NCBI GenBank assembly: GCA_024239035.1
Contig: JANBVK010000001.1
Location: 303,929-338,114 of the forward strand
Source of the DNA: Patescibacteria group bacterium
GTDB taxonomy: Bacteria; Patescibacteriota; Minisyncoccia; UBA6257; GWB1-50-10
DNA: 34,186 nt
Reading direction: 5' to 3'
Position 1 is the stretch's first letter; the number at the start of each line of letters is the position of its first letter. Below, one piece after another: positions 23,193 through 32,920 of the stretch. The notes under the pieces were generated by a model. That model was given only the letters and a program-made list of their open reading frames with translations, searched no databases and was not told the DNA's origin. The translations under genes and the position numbers were made by a program.

Positions 23193-23933
23193 ATGTCCAA
23201 AACGAACTCAAAAATCAAAGTGGGAATAATCGGCTTTGGTGAGGTTGGCCGGGCAGTGGCAAAATTCTATAAGAAACCTCTAATAAAAGACCTGAAGAGA
23301 AACGATGACCTCAATGGGGTTAGTGTCCTTCATGTCTGTATTCCCTACAGTAAAAATTTTGCAAAAATCACAGCCAAAGAAATAAAAGAGCTAAAACCAA
23401 AACTGACAATTATTCATTCAACAGTTGCGCCCGGCACTACCAAAAAATTGATAAAGAAAACGAGAAACGAAATGATTGTTCACAGCCCCGTCCGAGGCGT
23501 TCATCCCCGTCTTTATAAAGGAATTAAAACTTTCGTTAAATTTATCGGTGCAGAAAGTAAAAAGGCGGGCGAGGCAGCAAAAAGACACTTGAAATCCCTC
23601 GGAATCAAGACGGAAGTTTTCTACCCGGCAAAAACCACGGAACTTGGGAAACTCTTTGATACCACCTACTACGGGCTTTGCATCGCCTGGCACGGCGAGA
23701 TGAAGAAAATTTGCGACAGAGAAAAAATTGATTTTGAAAAAGCAGTAACGGCTTTCAATAAAAGCTACAATAAAGGATACAAAAAATTAAAAATGAGCCA
23801 TGTAATGAGACCTATCTTGAAACCGCCAAAAAGTCATATCGGCGGCCACTGTATTGTCTTCAATACTGAAATATTGAAGAAGAAATATAAAAGTTTGTCG
23901 TTTGATTTAATATTAAAATATAAAAAAAAGTAA
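23193..23933 (+). CDS. Short UDP-glucose/GDP-mannose dehydrogenase-like protein
   Basis: KVGIIGFGEVGRAVAKFY; HSTVAPGTTKKL; TTELGKLFDTTYYG; IGGHCIVFN. Confidence 0.7.
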   Translation: MSKTNSKIKVGIIGFGEVGRAVAKFYKKPLIKDLKRNDDLNGVSVLHVCIPYSKNFAKITAKEIKELKPKLTIIHSTVAPGTTKKLIKKTRNEMIVHSPVRGVHPRLYKGIKTFVKFIGAESKKAGEAAKRHLKSLGIKTEVFYPAKTTELGKLFDTTYYGLCIAWHGEMKKICDREKIDFEKAVTAFNKSYNKGYKKLKMSHVMRPILKPPKSHIGGHCIVFNTEILKKKYKSLSFDLILKYKKK

Positions 23934-23937
23934 TCTT

Positions 23938-25647
23938 ATGAAGATTCTCGGCATCCACGACGGCCACAACGCGTCGGTTGCGCTCTTAGAGAACAGTGTT
24001 ATTACTTTCGCCCTGCAAGAAGAGCGACCCACAAACGAAAAAAACTTTTTCGGCTTTCCTAAAAAAGCTCTTGAACATCTTTTAAAATACAAAAATCTTA
24101 CACCTCGGAACATTGACTATGTAGCACTATCATCACACTACATAAGCGCACCAATGACGGGGAAAGAGGTAAAACAGCATTTTGGCTGGCAGGGTACGCC
24201 GCTCGCTGTCGTTGCTAAAAAAATATCTAAACTGCCGCTCATCCAAAAAATAAGAGAAAAAAAGAGTTTAAAAAGGAGATTTTTAATACTCGAACATTTA
24301 GGATTTCCGGCTGAAAAGATAAAAGTTTTGGATCACCACTTATGTCATGCGGCTGCTGCTTATCACGGCTTAAGAGAATCTTCGGATAAAAAATATCTCG
24401 TGCTTACCCTCGACGGCGGCGGCGACTGGCTCTGCGGAACGGTAAATATCGCCCAGAACGGAAAAATTAAAACCATTACCCGAATACCCTACGGCCACTC
24501 TTTAGGTGACCTTTATGCCCGAACCACTTATTTGATGGGTTTTACGCCGTGGGAGCACGAATACAAATTAATGGGAATGGCTCCTTATTCCAATCTAAAA
24601 CATGCCCGCAAGGTTGCTGCAGTTTATAAAAACTATCTTGATTTAGACCCGCAAAATCCGTTGTCCTTCAAAAAGAAGATATTTGAAGACACGAATCATA
24701 TACTTCCCCGACTGGAAAGAGATCTGAAACGCATCCGTTTTGACAACATAACCGGCGGTCTTCAGGTTTTTACTGAAGATCTTCTTATAAAATGGGTACG
24801 GGCCTGTATTAGAAAAACCGGTGTTTCCGACCTTCTTCTCAGCGGTGGTGTATTTATGAATATAAAAGCCAATAAAGTTGTCTCGGAGATGCCTGAGGTA
24901 AAAAGCATTGCTGCATTTCCTTCTTGTGGCGATGAATCAAACGCTTTGGGTGCCACCTGGCTTTTATACCATCAGATTACTGAAGGTTCCGGGAATCCTC
25001 TTCCACATTATTATCTCGGACCCGCTTTCTCCAACGAGGAAGTTTTAAAAGCTTTAGAAGAGGAAGTAAAAGAAAATTATTTTACTTTTGAAAAAGTCTC
25101 AGAAATAAACAAAGTCGTTGCCAAACTTTTGGCTGATAGAAAAATTGTCGCCCGGGCAAGCGGACCAATGGAATTCGGCGCGCGGGCGCTCGGCAACCGT
25201 TCAATTTTTGCAGACCCAAAAAATCAAAAAATTGTTCCGATTATCAATTCTCTTATAAAGAGTCGCGATTTTTGGATGCCTTTTGCGCCGATAGTGCTTA
25301 AAGAAAAATCACAAAAATACCTCATAAACCCAAAAAATATTTCCTCGCCCTATATGATGATGGGATTCGACACGACTGAAGCCCACGAAGAACTCGTTGC
25401 CGCAATTCATCCGGCCGATAAAAGCGCTCGCCCTCAGATTCTTGAGAAAAATCAGAACCCCGACGTGGAAGAAATATTGAACGAATTTGAAAAATTAACA
25501 GGCCGCGCCATACTTCTTAATACGTCATTTAATCTCCATGGCTACCCAATTGTTTTCAGCCCTAAAGAAGCGCTGTGGACTTTTAAAAACTCAGGACTTG
25601 AATACCTAGTAATGGAGGAATATTTAATTAAAAAAAATGCAAAATAA
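23938..25647 (+). CDS. Carbamoyltransferase (NodU/CmcH family)
   Basis: MKILGIHDGHNASVALLENS; LDHHLCHAAAAYHG; LTLDGGGDWLCGTV; GPMEFGARALGNRSIFADP. Confidence 0.93.
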   Translation: MKILGIHDGHNASVALLENSVITFALQEERPTNEKNFFGFPKKALEHLLKYKNLTPRNIDYVALSSHYISAPMTGKEVKQHFGWQGTPLAVVAKKISKLPLIQKIREKKSLKRRFLILEHLGFPAEKIKVLDHHLCHAAAAYHGLRESSDKKYLVLTLDGGGDWLCGTVNIAQNGKIKTITRIPYGHSLGDLYARTTYLMGFTPWEHEYKLMGMAPYSNLKHARKVAAVYKNYLDLDPQNPLSFKKKIFEDTNHILPRLERDLKRIRFDNITGGLQVFTEDLLIKWVRACIRKTGVSDLLLSGGVFMNIKANKVVSEMPEVKSIAAFPSCGDESNALGATWLLYHQITEGSGNPLPHYYLGPAFSNEEVLKALEEEVKENYFTFEKVSEINKVVAKLLADRKIVARASGPMEFGARALGNRSIFADPKNQKIVPIINSLIKSRDFWMPFAPIVLKEKSQKYLINPKNISSPYMMMGFDTTEAHEELVAAIHPADKSARPQILEKNQNPDVEEILNEFEKLTGRAILLNTSFNLHGYPIVFSPKEALWTFKNSGLEYLVMEEYLIKKNAK

Positions 25648-26638
25648 ACCATTTATTTCAGTTATTATACCTTGCCGCAACGAGGAACAGAGCATCGGCA
25701 AGGTCTTGGATTCGCTCATTGCAAACGATTACCCTAAAGAACTCTTGGAAATTATTATTGTTGACGGCACAAGTTCCGACCGCACAAAGGAAATTGCGAA
25801 AGATTATTCCGCAGATCATACATTCATCAAAGTCCTTGATAATCCAAAAAAAATTACACCCGTAGCCATGAATATAGGCATTAAAAACTCAAAAGGCGAA
25901 CTCATAACTAAAACCGACGCTCATTCTCTTTATCCAAAGGATTACCTCTCAAAATGCGTTAAATATCTCAGAGAATATTCCGCAGACGCAGTAGGCGGAA
26001 TTGCGAAAGCAACGCCAAGTGCGCCAACCATGACCGCAAGAGCTATCACTTCCTCTCTTAGTTCGGTATTCGGCGCGGGCGGTTCCGGATTTAGAACAGG
26101 TACAGAAAAGCCCAATTGGGCAGACACCGCTTTTGGAACATGCTATAAAAAAACTCTTTTTGAAAAAGTTGGTCTTTTTAACGAAAATCTCGTACGCAGT
26201 CAGGATATGGAGCTTAATTTACGTATTAAAAATTCCGGCGGAAAGATTCTTCTTGTACCGGATATTGTTATTGAATACTACCCTAAATCAACGTTCTTTT
26301 CGTTCCTTAAACACAATTTCAAAGACGGTATCTGGGCAATACTGCCGAAGAAGTACGGAGCGCCGCTTTTCAAATTACGTCACTTAATTCCTCTTATTTT
26401 CGTTCTAGGTTTAGTATTACCGTTAATACTATCTCTTTGGTTTCCCTTTCTCTTCTGGTTAACCATCGTCATACTAGTGCTATACTCTGCCACATCCCTC
26501 TATTTTTCCGCCCGCATCGCCGTAAAAGAGAAAAACCTCTTACTGATACCTTTCTTGATTACCGCCTTTACTGTGAGACATTTCGGCTACGGCATTGGTT
26601 CAATAGTCGGATTTATTAAATTGATACTCCCTCAATGA
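25637..26638 (+). CDS. Glycosyltransferase family 2 with C-terminal TM segments
   Basis: PFISVIIPCRNEEQSIGKVLDSL...EIIIVDGTSSDRT; C-terminal hydrophobic helices. Confidence 0.92.
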   Translation: MQNKPFISVIIPCRNEEQSIGKVLDSLIANDYPKELLEIIIVDGTSSDRTKEIAKDYSADHTFIKVLDNPKKITPVAMNIGIKNSKGELITKTDAHSLYPKDYLSKCVKYLREYSADAVGGIAKATPSAPTMTARAITSSLSSVFGAGGSGFRTGTEKPNWADTAFGTCYKKTLFEKVGLFNENLVRSQDMELNLRIKNSGGKILLVPDIVIEYYPKSTFFSFLKHNFKDGIWAILPKKYGAPLFKLRHLIPLIFVLGLVLPLILSLWFPFLFWLTIVILVLYSATSLYFSARIAVKEKNLLLIPFLITAFTVRHFGYGIGSIVGFIKLILPQ

Positions 26639-27717
26639 AAATAGCGTTCCTTGCCGCGGCAAATTCAATCCACGGCATCCGGTGGGTTAAGTATTTTAGA
26701 GATAAAGGTCACGAAGTAACCTGGGTTTCCCTCGCACCACCAATCTCGGAAGCAATCAAGCTTGTGAAGAGTGTGCGCTTTTATGAAGTAAAACCTTCAC
26801 CGCTCAGCGATATTAATGGCTCACTCGCCATCCGTCACCTGCTATTAGCGGTCAAGCAACTTAAAAAAATACTAAAAGAGGTTAAACCAAACCTCCTTCA
26901 CGTTCACTCTGCCGGTACCTATGGTCTTGTAGGCACTCTCAGTAATTTCCATCCCGCTGTGCTCACGCCTTGGGGCTCAGATATACTTTTAAGCAAGGGT
27001 TTTAAAAGATCGCTTGTAAGCTACGTCGTACGTTCGGCCAACGCTTATACCTGCGACGGCGAAAATACTTTTCAGAAATTAATAGAACTCGGCGCCGATA
27101 AAAACAAAATCCGGTTTATCCGCTTCGGTACCGATGTAGAAAAATTTAGACCTCTTAAAAACCGAAAATCCAAAACCTATAAAGTTATCTCTTTAAGAAG
27201 TTTAGTGCCTGTTTACGACATTGAAACACTAATAAGAGCGGCGAAAATCGTCGTTCAGAAATTTCCAAGCATTGAACTTACGCTTGCGGGAGACGGACCT
27301 GAAAAAGAAAAACTTAAGGATTTGACTAAAGAATTAAATATTGAAAAATCGGTAAAATTTTTAGGAAAGGTTGATAATGAAGAATTGCCCACCCTCCTCC
27401 AATCAGCTGATATCTACGTCTCTACCGCTTTATCTGACAGTGGCCTTTCAGCAAGCACCGCTGAGGCAATGGCGTCTGGCTTACCGGTTATTGTCACCGA
27501 CACCGGCGACAATAAGGATTGGGTTCAAAATGAGTTTGTGATACCTGTTAAAAATCCTGAGGCACTCTCCGAGAAAATTTTCAAAATTCTAAAAAATAGG
27601 AATTTAGCTGAACAATTAGGTAAAGAGAACAGAAAAATTATTGAAGAAAAAAATAACTATTATATCGAAATGGAAAAAGTGGAACTTTTATATGAGAAAA
27701 TTATTAAGAGTCGCTAA
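26635..27717 (+). CDS. Glycosyltransferase family 4
   Basis: FGTDVEKFRPL; LTLAGDGPEKEKLKDL; SGLSASTAEAMASGLPVIVTDTGDN. Confidence 0.93.
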   Translation: MKIAFLAAANSIHGIRWVKYFRDKGHEVTWVSLAPPISEAIKLVKSVRFYEVKPSPLSDINGSLAIRHLLLAVKQLKKILKEVKPNLLHVHSAGTYGLVGTLSNFHPAVLTPWGSDILLSKGFKRSLVSYVVRSANAYTCDGENTFQKLIELGADKNKIRFIRFGTDVEKFRPLKNRKSKTYKVISLRSLVPVYDIETLIRAAKIVVQKFPSIELTLAGDGPEKEKLKDLTKELNIEKSVKFLGKVDNEELPTLLQSADIYVSTALSDSGLSASTAEAMASGLPVIVTDTGDNKDWVQNEFVIPVKNPEALSEKIFKILKNRNLAEQLGKENRKIIEEKNNYYIEMEKVELLYEKIIKSR

Positions 27718-28366
27718 ACGTATTTTGAATAAAATTTTCGGTACTTTAAGCGATCTCTGGTTTTGGAAATATCGCCATTTTTTTGATAAAAATTGGTCAG
27801 AAAACTATATTTCCAAAAACTCTTTAAATCATCCTCACCGAAAACTCTTAATCCAGAAAATATCATCACATGCTCCTTTTCAAAGTGTTCTAGAGGTCGG
27901 CTGCGCTTCGGGTCCAAATCTTTTTCTTCTCGCTAAAAAATTTCCCAAAGCGAGATTAAGTGGTATTGACATAAGTAACCGCGCAATTGAGACGGGTAAA
28001 AAATGGCTCCGCCTCCAAGGAATTAAAAACATTGAACTCTATAAAGGTAATGTTTTAAACCTTAAAATTTTTGGGGACGAAACGTTTGACATTGTCTTTA
28101 CTGATGCAGTTCTAATCTATGTCGGTAAGAATCATATTCAAGGAGTGGTGAAAGAATTAATGAGAATCACAAAAAAAGCTATTATCCTGACCGAATGGAA
28201 AACCGACGAAAAAGAATCTGAATACGTCGGCCACTGGGCGCATAATTACGAGGATCTTTTCAGACAGCTCGTCCCTAATGCCGAGGTAAAACTCACAAAA
28301 ATCCCGGCCGAAATATGGCCCGGCGAGTGGGCTGAATACGGATATACAATAGAAGTTGAATTATAA
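27692..28366 (+). CDS. Class I SAM-dependent methyltransferase
   Basis: VLEVGCASGPNLFLLAKKFPKARLSGIDIS. Start at 27692 preferred over 27641. Confidence 0.87.
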   Translation: MRKLLRVAKRILNKIFGTLSDLWFWKYRHFFDKNWSENYISKNSLNHPHRKLLIQKISSHAPFQSVLEVGCASGPNLFLLAKKFPKARLSGIDISNRAIETGKKWLRLQGIKNIELYKGNVLNLKIFGDETFDIVFTDAVLIYVGKNHIQGVVKELMRITKKAIILTEWKTDEKESEYVGHWAHNYEDLFRQLVPNAEVKLTKIPAEIWPGEWAEYGYTIEVEL

Positions 28367-29188
28367 AAATAGACGGAGGGTTTTAAAAATTTTATAAACA
28401 AATGGTATTTTAAGTAATATTTTAAAAATAGAATACCTTAACCATTGAAGCAGGTAGAAGACTTGAGTATTAGAAAAATCCTGATAATGACGTTTCATAA
28501 CTTCTAGTGTCCATTTGGCGTCCTTGTAACGTTGTCTGACTAAATTTCTGTCTTTAAATGTAGCCTCTCTGTACTTTAAAAAGTAATCAGGTAAAACTGA
28601 TACTTTTCCTTTTTTAGCAAGTTTCAACCATAAATCATAATCTTTACCCCTCGGCAAACTTTCATCATAGCCTCCGACCTCCAACGCCTTTTCTTTCCTG
28701 AACATCACCGAGGAATGAGCAAAAGGATTACTTCTGAAAAATGATTTTCTTAATTCTTCGTCGGCTGATGATATCTGAGATTTTACAATTTCCTTTCCGG
28801 ATTGCGCATCAACAACAACCGTATTAGTTCCTACAAGAACATATTCCTTACTCCTGTCTAAAAATTCAACCTGACGACCCAATTTTTCTTTGGAAATCCA
28901 AGCATCGTCGTCATCAAGAATGGCGATATAATCACCTTTAGCTTGATTTAAACCAACATTCAAACTCCTCGCCGAGCCAAAATTTTCTTTGTTTTTGATA
29001 TAGAAAATGCGGGAATCCTTAAAAGAAGAAACAATCCCATCTATTTCTGCGCCGGACGGATCATCATTAACAACAATAAGCTCGAAATCTTCAAATTTTT
29101 GAGATAAAACGCTCCTTATAGCCTCGCGTAAAAACTGCGGCCTCTTAAATGTGGTAATAATGACGCTAACCTGTGGTTTTGCGCTCAT
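28361..29188 (-). CDS. Glycosyltransferase family 2
   Basis: PQVSVIITTFKRPQFLREAIRSVLSQKFEDFELIVVNDDPSG; IAILDDDDAW. Confidence 0.93.
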   Translation of the reverse strand: MSAKPQVSVIITTFKRPQFLREAIRSVLSQKFEDFELIVVNDDPSGAEIDGIVSSFKDSRIFYIKNKENFGSARSLNVGLNQAKGDYIAILDDDDAWISKEKLGRQVEFLDRSKEYVLVGTNTVVVDAQSGKEIVKSQISSADEELRKSFFRSNPFAHSSVMFRKEKALEVGGYDESLPRGKDYDLWLKLAKKGKVSVLPDYFLKYREATFKDRNLVRQRYKDAKWTLEVMKRHYQDFSNTQVFYLLQWLRYSIFKILLKIPFVYKIFKTLRLFL

Positions 29189-30012
29189 TTTTTACGAAGA
29201 GATTCGTTGATTTTATCGATTATCTTTAAAAGCTTGGGTTCAACTCCTTTCTTTTTAGCGAAGTCAATAAAAGCCTTCATATCTTTAGGAAAACAACCAC
29301 CACCATATCCCCGTTTTCCGGAAACAAAAATATCGAAATGACTTGTGCCGACTCGCGGGTCAGCACCGGCAGCTTCTTTAACATTCTCATAGTCAATTCC
29401 AAGAGTCCTACAAAGGTCGTAAATCTGGTTAGCAAAAACCACCCGATTTGCTAAAAAAGCGTTGCCGAAATACTTCACCATTTCTGCCTCGGTTGCCGGC
29501 ATAATTCTCGTGAAATGCGCCTTAGGGAGTAATTTTAAAATCTTGCTTGCAAGTTTCTTGCTTTTTTTTGTATAGCCGATAATCTGCCGCTGGGGTTTAA
29601 CAAAATCAGCTTTTGCTGTTTTAGCTTTCAAAAATTCGGGGTTAAAGAGGATGTTATATTTTAGGAATCTTCTTTGGAATTTCTCTGTAGAACCGGGGAG
29701 GATTGTTGATTTTAAAACAACAATTTTTGGTGACTTTAGATTCTTTAATGACTCAATAATCGCCGAATCATCATAACCCCCGCTTTTATGATAGGGAGTG
29801 GGTACGCAAATAAAAACGATGTCTGCTTTATTAATTTCCTCAACTGAACCAATTTTTTTATATTTGTCATAAACAAAAAGATTAACTTTATCCTTTTGTT
29901 CTCTGCGAAACCAATAATCCAAGGCGCCGCCCACATATCCCAAACCAATTATCCCTACTTTTTCTTTCATTGAATTCGTGGAAATTATCGCATAAAATAA
30001 AGACCTAATCAA
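29185..30012 (-). CDS. UDP-glucose 6-dehydrogenase family protein lacking the C-terminal domain
   Basis: VGIIGLGYVGGALDYWFR; LKSTILPGSTEKFQ; NPEFLKAKTA; EAEMVKYFGNAFLA; GYGGGCFPKDMKAF. Confidence 0.85.
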   Translation of the reverse strand: MIRSLFYAIISTNSMKEKVGIIGLGYVGGALDYWFRREQKDKVNLFVYDKYKKIGSVEEINKADIVFICVPTPYHKSGGYDDSAIIESLKNLKSPKIVVLKSTILPGSTEKFQRRFLKYNILFNPEFLKAKTAKADFVKPQRQIIGYTKKSKKLASKILKLLPKAHFTRIMPATEAEMVKYFGNAFLANRVVFANQIYDLCRTLGIDYENVKEAAGADPRVGTSHFDIFVSGKRGYGGGCFPKDMKAFIDFAKKKGVEPKLLKIIDKINESLRKK

Positions 30013-30272
30013 TGAGACTCACCCGTTATTTCATGTATCGGCGGATTGAAGAGCTTTTCCCTGAAAAAATAAGCGGAAAAATATTAAGCGTCAGCGAGCT
30101 CGGCGACATGTCTTTTTTAGTCAATCGTTCCAAAAGCGGTATTACTGAAACTTCCTATCCGGAAGTTAACATGCAAAATCTGCCTTTCAAAAATTAAGAA
30201 TTTGATTATGTAATCAGTGACCAAGTTATTGAACGCGTTGAAAACCCAATTTTCGGAGTTATATTGAATTAA
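30012..30272 (+). pseudogene. Truncated/degenerate SAM methyltransferase remnant with in-frame TAA
   Basis: Frame reads ...ETSYPEVNMQNLPFKN*EFDYVISDQVIERVENPIFGVILN*. The same frame continues methyltransferase-like sequence across the TAA at 30195. Confidence 0.7.
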
Positions 30273-30299
30273 CAATGAGCTTATCATAAAATTACTCCC

Positions 30300-31685
30300 A
30301 TGACAAGATCTTTCTACGAAGGTGGGAGCCCAGAGGAAGCCCTTGAACTGTACCTAGCAGGCCATGACAATCTCTACGGCCGCATGCAAATCCAGACAAT
30401 CAAGCGTGCTATGCGAGCAGTTTGCCCGAGTTTTAAAAACCTCAAGATTCTAGAAATTGGATGCGGAGGCGGCATCTGGACGGAATTTTTCATTAAAGAA
30501 GGTGCCAAAGTCACCTCCATAGATACGCTCTCTCATCCACTTCAAGCAAATAAGGAGCGCAATCCAGAAGGGACTTTCATTCTTGGCGACGCTGCATTGG
30601 TCAAAATAAACGATTCTTTCGATATAGTTTTCGCTAAAGATGTGATTGAACATATTGAAGAGGATGATAAGTTTCTTGCTAATATGCATCACCACCTCAA
30701 AGAAGGTGGTTCAATTGTCATTGCCACCCAAAACTCGTCGTCGCTAAACTACCTCGTTCAGGGAAATTACCATCGTTATGTAAAAAGAAATAAAAATTGG
30801 TTGGGGTGGGACCCAACTCACGTACGTTTCTACAATTATTCCTCTCTTTCGAAAAAATTGAAAAAGGCGCAATTCCGGCCAATGCGCTGGTTTGGCAGCT
30901 ATTTTTTCCCCTACCGGCTTTTCAGCGACCATTTCGGCAAGATTTGGGAATCGCGAATTTTTTGCCTGATAGAAAGTAGTCCGCTTTGTCTCCGTTTGCC
31001 ACTCGGCATTTGGGGCTGGAACATCGGCGTCATTGCTCAAAAAATGGCTAAATCTTTCGATAAAACTGACCAATACAAGTTCACGCCTTGGAAGTTCTTG
31101 ACAAAGCTGGACCTTTTGAACTGGACAAGATATGCGGCCATCGTCAAGGAACTCACTCTCCTCAAGCCGCAAAGGGTACTGGAAGCCGGTCCCGGCGAAG
31201 GAGTGGTAAAAAGCGTAATGGAAGATTTTGTAATGAGGTTCGACACAATCGACGTCAATTCCCAGCTTTCACCGACTTATGAAGGCGATATCCGCGATTT
31301 TTTCAGCGAAGCGGCTGGTAAGTACGATAGTTTCATTGCAGCGGATATCCTGGAACATATTCCTTTCGATGATTTAGAGGCCACTTTAAAAAATATCAAC
31401 GCTTATCTCGTACCCGGCGGCACTGCGTTAATCACCATTCCCCACCGCCTGCATTACATTTTTCTAATGACTTCCGTTTTCGGCCACAAGCCGATAATAT
31501 TGAGATTCCCCACACTAAAGAAACTCCTCGGCCGGAAAGTTTACATCGACCCGTACCATGAGTGGGAAATTGGGGATGGAATCCACACCGTTGAAAAAGT
31601 TGAAAACGTTATGAAAAATGCAGGTTTTAAAATAGAAAAATGTGAAAAACTCCCCTATGTTGATTTTTGGGTTTTAAGAAAATAA
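30300..31685 (+). CDS. Tandem two-domain SAM-dependent methyltransferase
   Basis: Two motif I regions: ILEIGCGGGIWTEFFIKEGAKVTSID and VLEAGPGEGVVKSVMEDFVMRFDTID, each followed by a DI(L/I)EHI motif. Confidence 0.85.
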   Translation: MTRSFYEGGSPEEALELYLAGHDNLYGRMQIQTIKRAMRAVCPSFKNLKILEIGCGGGIWTEFFIKEGAKVTSIDTLSHPLQANKERNPEGTFILGDAALVKINDSFDIVFAKDVIEHIEEDDKFLANMHHHLKEGGSIVIATQNSSSLNYLVQGNYHRYVKRNKNWLGWDPTHVRFYNYSSLSKKLKKAQFRPMRWFGSYFFPYRLFSDHFGKIWESRIFCLIESSPLCLRLPLGIWGWNIGVIAQKMAKSFDKTDQYKFTPWKFLTKLDLLNWTRYAAIVKELTLLKPQRVLEAGPGEGVVKSVMEDFVMRFDTIDVNSQLSPTYEGDIRDFFSEAAGKYDSFIAADILEHIPFDDLEATLKNINAYLVPGGTALITIPHRLHYIFLMTSVFGHKPIILRFPTLKKLLGRKVYIDPYHEWEIGDGIHTVEKVENVMKNAGFKIEKCEKLPYVDFWVLRK

Positions 31686-32920
31686 TGAAAAATCGTTCGG
31701 CGATAGCCTCTTCTGGCAAAAAATTCAGAACTAAGAATATCTCAAGACGAGTGAGACAAATCGTCATCTCCCCGATTAAAGAGATGTCAATTTTGGCTGA
31801 TGAACTGGAGGAGAAAAACGGAAAAAAACTAATATCCCTTGGTCAGGGTATTCCTTATTTTGACACGCCGCCTTTGATTAAAAAGGCAATGAAAAAGGCT
31901 CTCCAAGAACCCGACACGGCCAAATACACGCTTGAACCGGGTATCACTAAACTACGCGAACTTATTGCCCGCGACCTCAAACGGCGCAAGAACATCAAAA
32001 ACATCAAACCGAAAAAAGAAATTATGGTCTCGGGCGGCTGTCAAGAAGCAGTCGCATGTGCTCTTGCAACCGTGATTGACCCCGGCGATCATGTACTTCT
32101 ACCCGAACCGGCATTTGCTTCACATATTGAACAAATTTTACAGTGGGGTGGGAAACCGATTTTTGTGCCGCTTAAAGAAAAAGATGGGTGGCGGCTTGAT
32201 ATAAAAGAATGTAAGAAAAAAATAACTAAAAAAACAAAAGCGATTTTGTTCAGTAATCCCTCAAACCCGACTGGAGCCGTGTTTGGTAAAAAAGAGTTAA
32301 CTGAGCTTGCCCGATTCGCGAAAAGAAAAAATCTAGTAATAATCACTGACGAAACTTATGACTTTTTGACTTATAACGGAGTAAAACATTTTTCACCGGC
32401 AAGTATTCCCGCATTACACGATCACGTAGTGCTTTGCGGAAGCTTTTCAAAAAAATACGCCATGACCGGTTACCGCGTGGGTTATGCTTTTGCCGACGAA
32501 GGAATAATTGACCACATGTTAAAAGTCCACGATGCCTTGCAGATCTGCGCGCCGGCAATATCGCAAAAAGGCGCAATTGCAGCCTTAAGAGAACCACAAA
32601 CCAGCGTCCGTGATTTTGTGAAGAAACTCGCCAAAAACCGTGAACTTATGTGCCGCGAACTTGATAAACTCTCAGATTTCTTTGAATATCAAAAACCAAT
32701 GGGCGCTTACTATATTATGGTGAAATATAAGAAAATAAAAATGGGTTCATTTAAACTCTCGCTAAAAATCCTACGCGAGGCGAGGGTTGTTGTCATTCCC
32801 GGCGCCGCTTTTGGTCCTAGCGGTGAAGGACATATCCGATTATCTTTCGCTGGACAACCGGAGGAAATCAAAGAAGGGTTCATAAAATTAAGAAAATGGC
32901 TAAAAACTAACTTCAAATGA
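31685..32920 (+). CDS. Class I/II pyridoxal-phosphate aminotransferase
   Basis: SNPSNPTGAVF; VIITDETYDFL; SFSKKYAMTGYRVGYA. Start inferred at TAATG overlap 31683-31687. Confidence 0.92.
   Translation: MKNRSAIASSGKKFRTKNISRRVRQIVISPIKEMSILADELEEKNGKKLISLGQGIPYFDTPPLIKKAMKKALQEPDTAKYTLEPGITKLRELIARDLKRRKNIKNIKPKKEIMVSGGCQEAVACALATVIDPGDHVLLPEPAFASHIEQILQWGGKPIFVPLKEKDGWRLDIKECKKKITKKTKAILFSNPSNPTGAVFGKKELTELARFAKRKNLVIITDETYDFLTYNGVKHFSPASIPALHDHVVLCGSFSKKYAMTGYRVGYAFADEGIIDHMLKVHDALQICAPAISQKGAIAALREPQTSVRDFVKKLAKNRELMCRELDKLSDFFEYQKPMGAYYIMVKYKKIKMGSFKLSLKILREARVVVIPGAAFGPSGEGHIRLSFAGQPEEIKEGFIKLRKWLKTNFK

Noticed and set aside
30450-31258. Minus-strand ORFs 30450-30695, 30744-31172, 31037-31258
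   Set aside because: Antisense to the tandem methyltransferase; no motifs.
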